From assembly GCA_900539735.1 (NCBI GenBank), contig UQDE01000002.1, forward strand, positions 24,445 through 88,444: a DNA stretch of 64,000 bases. The letters run 5' to 3'. The stretch's first letter is position 1; the number at the start of each line of letters is the position of its first letter. The position numbers and the translations under genes are program-made. This DNA comes from an uncultured Collinsella sp. GTDB taxonomy: Bacteria; Actinomycetota; Coriobacteriia; Coriobacteriales; Coriobacteriaceae. Shown piece after piece: positions 24,458 to 33,455 of the stretch. Under the pieces are notes generated by a model that worked only from the letters and a program-made list of their open reading frames with translations, was not told the DNA's origin and searched no databases.

Positions 24458-25798
24458 CTACACCTCGGGCGCCTTGGCGATGGTCTCGCTTTCTGCCGTA
24501 AGCGGGCGATTGTCGATGCGGCGGCCCAGGCGGTCGAGCTTCACAAGGAGCCACTCAATGGGATTCGGCCCCGAGCCTTCCTCGTCGGCAACCAGGTCCA
24601 TGACGGCGACCTTGGTGCCGTCCTGCTTGAGCGTAACGCTGCCTACCTTGTCGCCAACATGCACCGTGCCCGAAAGGTCATCGTAGCTAACTTTTTCGGT
24701 CACTTCGCCGGCGAGTGAGAACACCGTTGCCTGTGCGGCGGGGTCGGCGAGCGTGGCGTCGATCGTCTTGTCCGTCCAATCTGTCTGGCTAATGCGTGCC
24801 ATAAGCGGGTTGCCGTTGGCGGTCTTTTCCTGCGTGTTGGCGATTGCGACCGTCACCTTGTGACCGTAGTACCAATTGGCAAGGGCGGCGGTATCGGTAA
24901 AGCGCTGATCGGTGGTGGTGGAGTTCAAAATAACGGTGTAGATCTCGTCGCCGTCGCGGTTGTAGGCGCTCGTAAAGCAATAGCCTGCATCGTCGGTGGT
25001 GCCAGTCTTGCCACCGATGTTGCCATCTTGGCCCAGCAAATAGTTATGCGTGTCCATGGAATGCGAATGGTCGGTGCCGTCGGCGCCCGTGACCTCGATC
25101 CAGGAATCCTCGCTCGCTACGACCTCGCGGATCGTGTCGTTTTTCATGGCCTCCTGCATCATCAGCGCTACGTCGTGTGCGGTTGAGTGCATATCGCCAG
25201 CCCACTCATCAAAGTCCAGACCATGCGGGTTTTCAAAAAGCGTACCGGTGCAGCCGAGCTTCTTAGCGCGCTCGTTCATGGCCTTCACAAATGTGGCCTC
25301 GGCGTCTTTGGTCTTAGGGTCGATTTTCTTGCCCACATATTCGGCGAGCACGATGGCGGCGTCGTTGCCCGAGGGAATCATCAGGCCGCGCAGTGCCTGC
25401 TCCACGGTAAGCTCGTCGCCTTCGAGCAAGCCGGCGGTCGAATTACCCACGGTGGCTGCGGCGTTGCTCACCGTGACCTTCTCGTCCATCTTGCAATTCT
25501 CGACGGTTAGGATTGCGGTCATGACCTTGGTGATCGAGGCAATCTTGACCTGCTCATCGGCGCCGCGCCCATAGTAGACGGTGCCGTCTTTGCCCATGAC
25601 GAGGGCATTGGTCGCATCGATATCGGGCAGGTTTTCGGCCGTGATGCCGCGCGCATCGGCGGTTTTGCCGCAAACATTGTCGGTCGTGAGCACTTGGGCG
25701 CCGGCGACGGTGGGCGCGCCAGCGGCAAGGGCGATAGCGCAGACAAAGCCGGCGGCAAGCTGGGCTGAGCGCTTTGCAAAAGAGGTGAGGGACTTCAC
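24458..25798 (-). CDS. dacA: secreted D-alanyl-D-alanine carboxypeptidase (PBP5/DacA type)
   Basis: The protein shows the three penicillin-binding motifs of S11 peptidases: SITK (in KIASITKVMTA), SGN (IPSGNDAA) and KTG (GGKTGTTDD). It trims terminal D-Ala from peptidoglycan pentapeptides. From the GTG chosen here it has 446 residues and a textbook signal peptide (SLTSFAKRSAQLAAGF...AGA). Longer in-frame starts exist (25867, 25909), but they lie upstream of a good TATACT box, so the GTG is preferred; this is not certain. A C-terminal domain of about 100 residues lacks a clear amphipathic anchor helix. Confidence 0.85.
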   Translation of the reverse strand: MKSLTSFAKRSAQLAAGFVCAIALAAGAPTVAGAQVLTTDNVCGKTADARGITAENLPDIDATNALVMGKDGTVYYGRGADEQVKIASITKVMTAILTVENCKMDEKVTVSNAAATVGNSTAGLLEGDELTVEQALRGLMIPSGNDAAIVLAEYVGKKIDPKTKDAEATFVKAMNERAKKLGCTGTLFENPHGLDFDEWAGDMHSTAHDVALMMQEAMKNDTIREVVASEDSWIEVTGADGTDHSHSMDTHNYLLGQDGNIGGKTGTTDDAGYCFTSAYNRDGDEIYTVILNSTTTDQRFTDTAALANWYYGHKVTVAIANTQEKTANGNPLMARISQTDWTDKTIDATLADPAAQATVFSLAGEVTEKVSYDDLSGTVHVGDKVGSVTLKQDGTKVAVMDLVADEEGSGPNPIEWLLVKLDRLGRRIDNRPLTAESETIAKAPEV

Positions 25799-25837
25799 GG
25801 ATTTCGCTTTCGACGGGATGGTCTCTTCTGGAACTAG

Positions 25838-25843
25838 AGTATA
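25838..25843 (-). promoter_or_regulatory. -10 element for the carboxypeptidase gene
   Basis: TATACT on the minus strand lies 40 bp before the favoured GTG start. No convincing -35 box is visible. Confidence 0.4.
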
Positions 25844-25995
25844 TCGTTTGCCGGCGTCGGCGATCATCGCGTGCGCGCTTGGCCCACATCCGCACCCGAA
25901 CGGGCACAAGGGTGCTTAAGGCCGGCTTAATCACCCACGCTTGTTGTGTGTGGCGTGCGTCGCCTCAGGCATAATGGAGCGCGAGAGGAGCACGC

Positions 25996-26691
25996 ATGAA
26001 CGAGCGCATTTTGGTAGTTGATGACGAGAAGGCCATCGCCGACTTGGTTGGCATCTACCTTACAAAAGAGGGCTTTGATGTCCAGATTGCCTATAGCGGG
26101 GCCGATGCTGCCAAGGCGATTTTGGAGCAGGAGTTCGATCTGGCGCTGCTTGATGTCATGCTGCCCGATATCGATGGGTTTGAGCTGCTGCGTACGATCC
26201 GTTCCAGCCATACCTATCCCGTGATCATGCTGACGGCGCGCGATGCCCAGCAAGACAAGATCGGGGGCCTTTCGCTTGGCGCGGACGATTACGTGGTTAA
26301 GCCGTTCCGTCCGCTGGAGCTCATCGCGCGCGTGCACGCTCAGCTTCGCCGCTACACCAGCTACGGTAGCCGTGCACAGGCGGCCGAGTCGCCGACCATT
26401 CAGCTCGACGGCTTGGAGATCAACCGCGATGCTCGTTCCATAACGGTGGACGGTTCACCGGTGCGCCTCACACCCACCGAGTATTCAATCTTGCTGTATC
26501 TGGTCGAGCATCGCGGCAGCGTGGTGGCCGTGGAGGACCTGTTCCGCGCAGTGTGGAACGAGGACTTTATGCCCGGCTCCAACAATACGGTGATGGTGCA
26601 TATTCGCCACTTGCGCGAAAAGATCGGCGACGACGCACAAAAGCCACGCTTTATCAAAAACGTCTGGGGCGTCGGCTACATCATCGAATAA
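25996..26691 (+). CDS. OmpR/VanR-family response regulator
   Basis: The 231-residue protein has a receiver domain with the acidic pair DD at 9-10, phospho-acceptor Asp53 (LLDVMLPDIDGFEL), Lys102 (VVKPFRP), and a winged-helix output domain ending VWGVGYIIE. It is followed 26 bp later by its kinase and is divergent from the D,D-carboxypeptidase gene. This arrangement resembles VanR-type cell-wall regulation. Confidence 0.9.
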   Translation: MNERILVVDDEKAIADLVGIYLTKEGFDVQIAYSGADAAKAILEQEFDLALLDVMLPDIDGFELLRTIRSSHTYPVIMLTARDAQQDKIGGLSLGADDYVVKPFRPLELIARVHAQLRRYTSYGSRAQAAESPTIQLDGLEINRDARSITVDGSPVRLTPTEYSILLYLVEHRGSVVAVEDLFRAVWNEDFMPGSNNTVMVHIRHLREKIGDDAQKPRFIKNVWGVGYIIE

Positions 26692-26717
26692 CGCTTTTCG
26701 CTTGTGAGGATCTTGAT

Positions 26718-27956
26718 ATGACAAAAGACGATAGGCAAGCGTTCGAGGTGCCCGATCGGCTCTTTGAATACGTGAGGTCGGTCGTCGACAACCGCGCGCT
26801 TGCAACGGTGCTGCTCTTTTTGCTGAGCCTGCTGCTGATTGGCATCGACAACATCGTCGGAATCTTGGCGGTGCTGCTTGTCGGCTTTTTGCTGATCGAT
26901 CGATTTGAGATCGTGTGCCGCTGCGTGGTGATTGGCGGCGCCGCGTGGGCCATGACGTTGGCGATTGGCGCCATGGCGCTCGGCGGCATCGAAGGGCCGG
27001 TGCTGTTTGATGCCGGCTTTGTATTCAACATGCTTGGCTTTGTGCTGGCGCTTGCCGTGTGCGTGCTGTTCTTGTGCGGCCGCGCCCTGTACTACCAGGG
27101 CTACGAGCAGGGCGAGCAGCATGCCGATTGTGTGCTGGCTGCTCGTATTCAAGATCGCCTGATCGATCACCCCGACACCTGGGATAACATCGACGGCGAC
27201 TTCTTGGAGGTCGAGGGCGCCCTTAACCGCGTGCGTGACCGTGGGCGTAAGGTGCAACAAGCTCTGCGTGACGAGTCGCATCGCAAGGACGATCTGGTCA
27301 CGTACTTGGCACATGACCTACGCACCCCGCTCGCCAGCGTGGTGGGCTATCTTTCGCTCCTGCAGGAGGCTCCCGATTTGCCGCTTGAGCAACGTGCGCA
27401 CTTTACGGGCGTGGCGCTCGACAAGGCGCACCGGCTCGATACGCTCATCGAAGAGTTCTTCGATATCACGCGCTTTGACTTCCACGATATCGTGCTCACG
27501 CGCGGCTATGTTGATCTGGGGTTGCTGCTGGCTCAGGTGGCTGACGAGTTCTATCCCATCCTCAACGAGCAGCATAAGGAAGTCCAAGTTGATATTCGCG
27601 AGGACCTGACGGTGCTCGTGGATGGCGACAAGATGGCTCGCGTGTTCAACAACATCATGAAAAACGCTATTGCCTATAGCTATGAGGGCTCGACTATCAC
27701 GATTGAGGCCGGGCGCCAAGACGATGGCGGCGTGCGCGTGCGCTTTATCAATCAGGGCGATCCTATCCCTGCGGCTAAGCTCAAGGTGATCTTTGAGAAG
27801 TTCTATCGCCTGGATGCGGCGCGTGCGACCAATCGCGGTGGTGCCGGTCTGGGCCTTGCTATTGCCAAGGAGATCATCGCGGCACACGGTGGTACCGTTG
27901 CATGTGAATCGACGCCCGAACACACGATATTCACCATCGAGCTGCCCGCCGCATAG
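26718..27956 (+). CDS. VanS-like sensor histidine kinase
   Basis: The 412-residue kinase has three or four membrane helices in the first 120 residues and little extracytoplasmic sequence, then a HisKA domain with LAHDLRTPLASVVGYLSLL (His199), an N box (NIMKNAIAYS) and a G box (GGAGLGLAIAKEI). The HDLRTPL motif and spacing match VanS-type kinases. It pairs with the upstream regulator. The minimal sensor region suggests detection of a membrane or wall-linked signal. Confidence 0.9.
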   Translation: MTKDDRQAFEVPDRLFEYVRSVVDNRALATVLLFLLSLLLIGIDNIVGILAVLLVGFLLIDRFEIVCRCVVIGGAAWAMTLAIGAMALGGIEGPVLFDAGFVFNMLGFVLALAVCVLFLCGRALYYQGYEQGEQHADCVLAARIQDRLIDHPDTWDNIDGDFLEVEGALNRVRDRGRKVQQALRDESHRKDDLVTYLAHDLRTPLASVVGYLSLLQEAPDLPLEQRAHFTGVALDKAHRLDTLIEEFFDITRFDFHDIVLTRGYVDLGLLLAQVADEFYPILNEQHKEVQVDIREDLTVLVDGDKMARVFNNIMKNAIAYSYEGSTITIEAGRQDDGGVRVRFINQGDPIPAAKLKVIFEKFYRLDAARATNRGGAGLGLAIAKEIIAAHGGTVACESTPEHTIFTIELPAA

Positions 27957-28059
27957 CCAGCGTGCCCTTACAAACACTTGACAATGCGCTCACGTGCATA
28001 TGAGCCGCGATTTCTACTATCGATACTGCTGAATTGATATCGATGTGGAGGTATGCGGT

Positions 28060-28935
28060 ATGACGGCTGCTGCGGCAGTGGAGCCCACGGAGCTTGAAGA
28101 ACTCATGAAAGCGCAGGCCGAGGCCGCGCACGAGCGCGAGGTTGGGGATGCGACTCGCCCCACGGCAGAGGATCTTGCCGCCTCGCCGACGCGCATCGAT
28201 GTTGAGGGCCTCGACCTGTTCTATGGCGACCACCATGCGCTCAAGGACGTGAATATCAAGATTCGCGACAAGCAGATTACCTCGTTCATCGGGCCTTCGG
28301 GCTGCGGAAAGTCCACGTTGCTGCGCTGCTTTAACCGCATGAACGACGGCATCAAGGACTGCCGAATCGAGGGCAAGATTGCGCTCGATGGTCAAGATAT
28401 CCTGGGCGACTACGACATCTGCCGCCTTCGCCAGCGCGTGGGCATGGTGTTCCAGCGCCCCAACCCGTTTCCCATGAGCATCTACGACAACGTCGCGTAT
28501 GGTCCGCGCGGTATGGGTGTGCGCGATCGCGCTGCGCTGGATGAGCTGGTCGAGGACTCCCTTCGTCGCGCTGCGCTATGGGATGAGGTCAAGGACAAGC
28601 TCAAAGAGTCGGGTCTGGGTCTTTCGGGCGGCCAGCAGCAGCGTCTGTGCATCGCCCGCGCACTTGCCGTGCAGCCCGACATTCTGCTGATGGACGAGCC
28701 GACCTCGGCACTCGACCCTGTGTCGACGCTGGTGGTGGAGCAGCTGGCCTGCGAGCTCAAAGAGACCTGCACGCTCGTGGTCGTTACGCACAATATGCAG
28801 CAGGCGGCGCGTATCTCCGATTCGGTCGCATTCTTTTTGCTGGGTGAGCTGGTGGAGCACGCGCCCACCGCGCAACTCTTCAAGAATCCGACCGATCCGC
28901 GCACGGCGGATTATTTGACGGGACGTTTTGGCTGA
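28060..28935 (+). CDS. pstB: phosphate ABC transporter ATP-binding protein
   Basis: The 291-residue protein has FIGPSGCGKSTLLRCFNRMND (Walker A region), signature LSGGQQQRLCIARALA and Walker B ILLMDEPTSALDP. FNRMND, QRPNPFPMSIYDN and the spacing are diagnostic for PstB. About 45 extra Ala/Glu-rich residues precede the ABC domain. The start follows TGGAGG. The permease and binding-protein genes pstS, pstC and pstA are not adjacent; instead a PhoBR-like two-component system follows directly. Confidence 0.92.
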   Translation: MTAAAAVEPTELEELMKAQAEAAHEREVGDATRPTAEDLAASPTRIDVEGLDLFYGDHHALKDVNIKIRDKQITSFIGPSGCGKSTLLRCFNRMNDGIKDCRIEGKIALDGQDILGDYDICRLRQRVGMVFQRPNPFPMSIYDNVAYGPRGMGVRDRAALDELVEDSLRRAALWDEVKDKLKESGLGLSGGQQQRLCIARALAVQPDILLMDEPTSALDPVSTLVVEQLACELKETCTLVVVTHNMQQAARISDSVAFFLLGELVEHAPTAQLFKNPTDPRTADYLTGRFG

Positions 28936-28999
28936 TACCATCTAGTAAAGGTACCTTTAGGGTTAAGATGCGGTCATGCCGGCCGCAAAGGGGTTCAAC

Positions 29000-29728
29000 A
29001 TGATCTATTACGTCGAGGACGATGACAACATCAGGGATTTGACGGTCTATGCACTGCGCAAGCAGGGGATTGAGGCCGAAGGCTTTTCGTGCGACGGTGA
29101 GTTTAAGGCTGCCGTGGCGCGACGGGTACCCGATGCCGTCCTGCTCGACATCATGCTGCCCGATACCGATGGCTTGGCGATTATGCGTCGACTGCGTGCC
29201 GATCGCCTGACGGCGACGGTGCCCATCATGATGCTTACCGCCAAGGATACCGAGCTCGACAAGGTGATGGCGCTCGATGGCGGTGCCGACGATTACCTGA
29301 CTAAGCCGTTTTCGCTCATGGAGCTCGCCAGCCGCTGCCGCGCACTGCTGCGTCGCGGCGGCATGGTCAAGCAGGCGAGCGATGTGCTCAGCGTGGGCGA
29401 CATCGTGCTCTCGCCCAGCCATCGCGAGGTGACCGTTGCCGGCGAGCCGCTTAAGCTCACCCTGCGCGAGTTCGACCTGCTCGAGTACCTCATGCGCAAG
29501 CCCGGCGTGGTCTTTACCCGCGAGTCGTTGCTGCAGAGCGTGTGGGGCTGGGACTTCGACGGCGGTTCGCGCACCGTTGACGTGCACGTGCAGACGCTTC
29601 GCCAAAAACTGGGCGAGCATGCCGGCGCCATCGAGACCGTGCGCGGCGTGGGCTACCGCTTGGCCGAGCCTTCTGCCGGTGATGGTGCCGAAGGTGACGA
29701 CACCGCGGCCACCGCATCGGAGGAGTAA
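29000..29728 (+). CDS. PhoB-like response regulator
   Basis: The 242-residue OmpR-family regulator has an EDDD acidic cluster near residues 6-9, phospho-acceptor Asp50 (LLDIMLPDTDGLAI), Lys102 (LTKPFSLMELASR), and a winged helix ending VRGVGYRLAEP with a short acidic tail. The start at 29000 follows AAAGGGG; an upstream in-frame GTG at 28976 is possible. With pstB before it and a PhoR-like kinase after it, control of phosphate uptake is the natural reading. Confidence 0.88.
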   Translation: MIYYVEDDDNIRDLTVYALRKQGIEAEGFSCDGEFKAAVARRVPDAVLLDIMLPDTDGLAIMRRLRADRLTATVPIMMLTAKDTELDKVMALDGGADDYLTKPFSLMELASRCRALLRRGGMVKQASDVLSVGDIVLSPSHREVTVAGEPLKLTLREFDLLEYLMRKPGVVFTRESLLQSVWGWDFDGGSRTVDVHVQTLRQKLGEHAGAIETVRGVGYRLAEPSAGDGAEGDDTAATASEE

Positions 29729-29731
29729 CCC

Positions 29732-31156
29732 GTGGTCTTCGCCCCCCAGGGAAAACATACGCTGTCGCACCGCGTTTTTGTGACAATCTTTGTCTGTGCC
29801 ATGGCGGTTATCGTGGCGTTTACGGTGCTGGGTGCGTTCTTTGTGCAAAACACCTTGGCGGATGCCACGAGTGCCAATCTGGCGCAGGAAACCGAGCTCA
29901 TTGCTGCCGCCCTCGACGAGCAGCAGGAGCCCATCCCGTTCTTGCGTAGCCTCGATCGCGAGGACTTGCGCATCACGCTGATTAACAAGGATGGATCGGT
30001 TGCCTACGACAACGAGGCGTCGCCTTCCACACTGCCCAACCACGGCGATCGCCCCGAGGTCATCGAGGCCTTTGAGAATGGTTCGGGTTCCGCGGAGCGC
30101 GCAAGCTCTACGCTCGACGAGATTATGCTGTATCGCGCCGTCGCCCTTGATAACGGCCAGGTTGTCCGCTTGGCGCAGGCCCAGCCTGGCGTTGCGGCGA
30201 TTTTGCTGTCGATGGTGGCGCCGATGCTGCTTATCGCGGCAGCGGGTGCGGTACTCTCGTTTTTTATGGCGCGCCGCGAGTCCCGTGCCATCATCGCGCC
30301 TTTGCAAGAGGTGGATTTGGACCACCCACGCCGTAGCTATGAGCACGCCTATGCCGAGATGGTCCCCATGCTTGAGCGTATTGAGTCGCAGCGCCAGGAG
30401 CTCAAGCGCCAAATGGCGGTGCTAGCGGACAACGACCGTATGCGCCGCGAGTTCACGGCGAATATCACTCATGAGCTCAAGACGCCGCTTACGGCGATTT
30501 CGGGTTATGCCGAGCTCATCGCAAACGGCATGGTCGAGGGCGAGGACGACCTGCGCAACTTTGGCGGTCGCATCTATCGTGAGGCGGGCCGTTTGGCGGC
30601 GCTTGTCAACGACATCCTTACGCTGTCTAACTTGGACGAGGCCGAGCGTGCAACTGAGGGCGAGGCGGTGCCCATTGGGTCCACGGAGCCTATTGAGCTC
30701 TCGCGTGCCATCTACGCGGTTGAGCAGCGTCTTGAACAGGTCGCCCGTCAGGCGAATGTGACGATAAGTCATGAGACCAAGCCTGTGGTCATCGAGGGCG
30801 TGTCGCGCTTGATTGACGAGCTCATCTATAATCTGGCAAGCAACGCCATCCGCTACAATCGACTCAGCGGTACGGTTACGCTGCAGTGCGGCACCAACGA
30901 CGAAGGCCATCCGTTCCTTGCGGTCGCCGACACGGGAATCGGTATCGCGCCTGAAGAACAGGGCAAGGTATTTGAGCGGTTCTATCGCGTGGACAAGAGT
31001 AGGTCCAAGGCGCGCGGCGGAACCGGTCTGGGGCTTGCCATTGTCAAGCATGCGGCCCTGTATCATCACGCCACGCTCGATCTGTCGAGCGAGTTGGGCG
31101 TGGGAACCACCATTACGGTGACGTTTCCCATACAGCAGGACGAGCCATTCGCATAG
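29732..31156 (+). CDS. PhoR-like sensor histidine kinase
   Basis: The 474-residue protein has membrane helices at about 13-37 and 154-179 enclosing an extracytoplasmic domain of roughly 115 residues, then HisKA with FTANITHELKTPLTAISGYA (His247), an N box (IYNLASNAIRYN) and G boxes (DTGIGIAPEEQ and GGTGLGLAIVKH). It starts with GTG, 3 bp after the regulator stop, so the two are co-translated. Confidence 0.9.
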   Translation: MVFAPQGKHTLSHRVFVTIFVCAMAVIVAFTVLGAFFVQNTLADATSANLAQETELIAAALDEQQEPIPFLRSLDREDLRITLINKDGSVAYDNEASPSTLPNHGDRPEVIEAFENGSGSAERASSTLDEIMLYRAVALDNGQVVRLAQAQPGVAAILLSMVAPMLLIAAAGAVLSFFMARRESRAIIAPLQEVDLDHPRRSYEHAYAEMVPMLERIESQRQELKRQMAVLADNDRMRREFTANITHELKTPLTAISGYAELIANGMVEGEDDLRNFGGRIYREAGRLAALVNDILTLSNLDEAERATEGEAVPIGSTEPIELSRAIYAVEQRLEQVARQANVTISHETKPVVIEGVSRLIDELIYNLASNAIRYNRLSGTVTLQCGTNDEGHPFLAVADTGIGIAPEEQGKVFERFYRVDKSRSKARGGTGLGLAIVKHAALYHHATLDLSSELGVGTTITVTFPIQQDEPFA

Positions 31157-31181
31157 CGATACAACATGGGTATTGATGTAG

Positions 31182-31216
31182 ACGCCGCATTTGACTTTCG
31201 GGTGCGGCGTTGTTGT
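31182..31216 (+). terminator. terminator after the PhoR-like kinase
   Basis: ACGCCGCA and TGCGGCGT pair across 13 nt, followed by TGTTGT. The T-run is weak. Confidence 0.6.
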
Positions 31217-31351
31217 GCAATTTTACGATTGCTTCCGACATTTTTACAGGAGAGCCTGTTTCTTATGTATAGAGTTTGGTCTCGGTAAAAAGATGCGATA
31301 ACATACGGACAGTTTTGTCAATCCGAACTGGGGAAATGAAAGGCAAGCTGC

Positions 31352-32008
31352 ATGACCCTTCTCGAACTGTTCCAGCTGCTGAAGAAGCACCTCAAGCTGG
31401 TCATCACCCTTCCGGTGGTCTGCGCGATCGCCATGGGCATCGTGTCCTTCGTTGCGATGGACAACACCTACACCGCGACGACGAGCATGTACATTCTCGC
31501 CAAGACCGACGATAGCGGTCAGATGAGCTACAACGATCTCTCGGCGAGCCAGATGCTTTCCAACGATATCGCCACGCTGCTGGATAGCGATAGCGTTAAG
31601 AGCGGCGCTGCCAATGAGCTGGGCCTTGCTGACCTGGATGACTACAAGGTGTCTGTTTCCTCCGAGACCACCACGCGTGTCATTACGCTTTCGGTTACCG
31701 GCACCGATGCCAAGGAGACGGCTAAGGTCGCAAAGGCCATGGCCAGCTCGGTGAGTACGGTCGCTCAGAACGTCGGCGCTGCCCAGAGCATCAACGTTAT
31801 CGACGAGGCCAAGACCCCCGAAGCCCCCAGCGGCCCCAAGCGCACGCTGTATATTGCCGTCGCGTTCCTCGCCGGTATCTTTATCGCAGTTGCCTATGTC
31901 GTTTTGGCGGACATGCTCAATACCCGCATCCGCGGTGCCGAAGAGGCAGAAGAGCTCCTGGGCATTCCCGTTGTTGGCCGAATTCCGGCTATGAAAGGTG
32001 GTAAATAG
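31352..32008 (+). CDS. Wzz/CapA-type chain-length determinant and kinase activator
   Basis: The 218-residue protein has an N-terminal membrane helix (about residues 16-38), an extracytoplasmic domain and a second helix near residues 165-190 (LYIAVAFLAGIFIAVAYVVL), the layout of Wzz/YwqC-type adaptors. In Firmicutes and Actinobacteria these activate the BY-kinase encoded next door, whose start follows 2 bp after this stop. Confidence 0.88.
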   Translation: MTLLELFQLLKKHLKLVITLPVVCAIAMGIVSFVAMDNTYTATTSMYILAKTDDSGQMSYNDLSASQMLSNDIATLLDSDSVKSGAANELGLADLDDYKVSVSSETTTRVITLSVTGTDAKETAKVAKAMASSVSTVAQNVGAAQSINVIDEAKTPEAPSGPKRTLYIAVAFLAGIFIAVAYVVLADMLNTRIRGAEEAEELLGIPVVGRIPAMKGGK

Positions 32009-32010
32009 GC

Positions 32011-32748
32011 ATGGCTAAGGCAAAGAACACCGATAAGCTCGTTGTACAGAATGCCGCCAAGACCCTTCTGGCCAACATCCGCTTTGCGAGCGTGGACGAC
32101 CCCATTCGTACCATCACCGTTACCTCCTCGATTCCCAACGAGGGCAAGTCTACGGTTTCCATTAACCTTGCTCAGGCAATCGCCACGAGCGGCAAGTCCG
32201 TGCTCCTGGTCGAGGCCGATATGCGCCGCAGGTCTCTTTCCGATATGCTCGGCGTTCGTTCGCGCGGCGGACTCTATGCGGTCCTTTCCGAGCAGATCTC
32301 CATTGACCAGGCAATTGTCGAGACGGGTCAGAAGAACTTCTACTTCCTCGATGCCGAGCCGCACATTCCCAATCCTGCCGACATCATCGTTTCTCACCGC
32401 TTTGCCAAGCTGGTCAAGGCGCTGTCTGCCAAGTTCCAGTACGTCATTTTCGACGCTCCTCCGGTCGGCACCTTCATCGATGCTGCCGAGATCGCAAGTC
32501 TGACCGACGGTACGCTGTTCGTGGTGCGCGAGGACTTCACCAAGCGCGAGGAGGCGCTCAACGCCATCGGTCAGCTTAAAAAGTCCGAGAAGGTCAAGCT
32601 CATCGGTACCGTTATGAACTACTGCGAGACCGAGACCAGCGAGTACTACTACTCCTACTACACCAAGGACGGTAAGAAGGTGAAGAAGGGCTCCGACGAT
32701 CAGGGGACTTCCAAAAAGGGCATCTTCACCAACCGAGCAAACGTTTAG
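32011..32748 (+). CDS. CpsD/YwqD-type tyrosine kinase
   Basis: The 245-residue BY-kinase has Walker A IPNEGKST (41-48), Walker A' LLVEADMRRR (about 65-74), Walker B VIFDAPPVG (about 145-153) and a C-terminal tyrosine cluster (Tyr212-214, 216, 217) for autophosphorylation. It phosphorylates itself and other proteins to control capsule or exopolysaccharide assembly. It forms a tight operon with the adaptor and the phosphatase. Confidence 0.92.
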   Translation: MAKAKNTDKLVVQNAAKTLLANIRFASVDDPIRTITVTSSIPNEGKSTVSINLAQAIATSGKSVLLVEADMRRRSLSDMLGVRSRGGLYAVLSEQISIDQAIVETGQKNFYFLDAEPHIPNPADIIVSHRFAKLVKALSAKFQYVIFDAPPVGTFIDAAEIASLTDGTLFVVREDFTKREEALNAIGQLKKSEKVKLIGTVMNYCETETSEYYYSYYTKDGKKVKKGSDDQGTSKKGIFTNRANV

Positions 32749-32765
32749 TTGATTAAGGCTGACCT

Positions 32766-33416
32766 ATGCGTGACATTCATTGCCATATCTTGCCGGGTGT
32801 AGACGACGGCGCCGCCGATCTCGATGAGAGCTTGGCGATGCTCGAGGCTGCCAAGCGGGCCGGTGTAACCAGAATCGTTTGCACTCCTCACTGCCGTGAT
32901 CCCTATTTTGATTACGACAAGATGTGGGATGCCTTTGAGCTGCTGCGTGATAATGCTGACGGTTTTCCGCTCCAGATGGGCTTCGAGGTCAACCATCGAA
33001 AGCTCGTTGAGCTTGGTATCGATGCCGCGGAGCACTTGCATTTCGATGGGACCAACGAGTTTCTGCTCGAGCTTTCGACGCATGCCGATGCGTATGCGTT
33101 TAGAGAGTACGAGAACACGATTTACGATTTGCAGTGCCGTGGCTACCAGGTGATCATCGCTCATCCTGAGCGCTATCGTGCGGTTCAAAAGGATGTAAGC
33201 GTGGCGGAGCGCCTGGTCGATATGGGCTGCAAGCTGCAGGCTTCGGCGGACTTTATTGCCGGCGGTCGCTTTGGTCGCGAGAAAAAGCCGGCACAGCGCC
33301 TGTTCGATCAGAACCTGTACAGCTTCATCGCGAGCGATGCCCATAACGTGGGTCATTACGATTGCCTGGCGAAGGCTCGCGCGAAGTTTAGCGTGCGCGG
33401 AGCTCATTTTCGCTAA
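32766..33416 (+). CDS. CpsB/YwqE-type protein-tyrosine phosphatase (PHP fold)
   Basis: The 216-residue protein begins MRDIHCHILPGVDDG, the metal-binding signature of PHP-type tyrosine phosphatases, with later histidines in VCTPHC, IIAHPER and ASDAHNVGHY. It dephosphorylates the BY-kinase tyrosine tail. It completes the adaptor-kinase-phosphatase module, but no glycosyltransferase or flippase genes follow. Confidence 0.92.
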   Translation: MRDIHCHILPGVDDGAADLDESLAMLEAAKRAGVTRIVCTPHCRDPYFDYDKMWDAFELLRDNADGFPLQMGFEVNHRKLVELGIDAAEHLHFDGTNEFLLELSTHADAYAFREYENTIYDLQCRGYQVIIAHPERYRAVQKDVSVAERLVDMGCKLQASADFIAGGRFGREKKPAQRLFDQNLYSFIASDAHNVGHYDCLAKARAKFSVRGAHFR

Positions 33417-33455
33417 TATCTGTCCCTAACGTTCGCATTGAATGAAAGGGCAGCC

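Noticed and set aside
25799..25909. Longer N-terminus for the D,D-carboxypeptidase
   Set aside because: The extra residues would lie upstream of a good -10 box, lack a ribosome binding site and would put about 37 polar residues in front of the signal peptide. It cannot be fully excluded.
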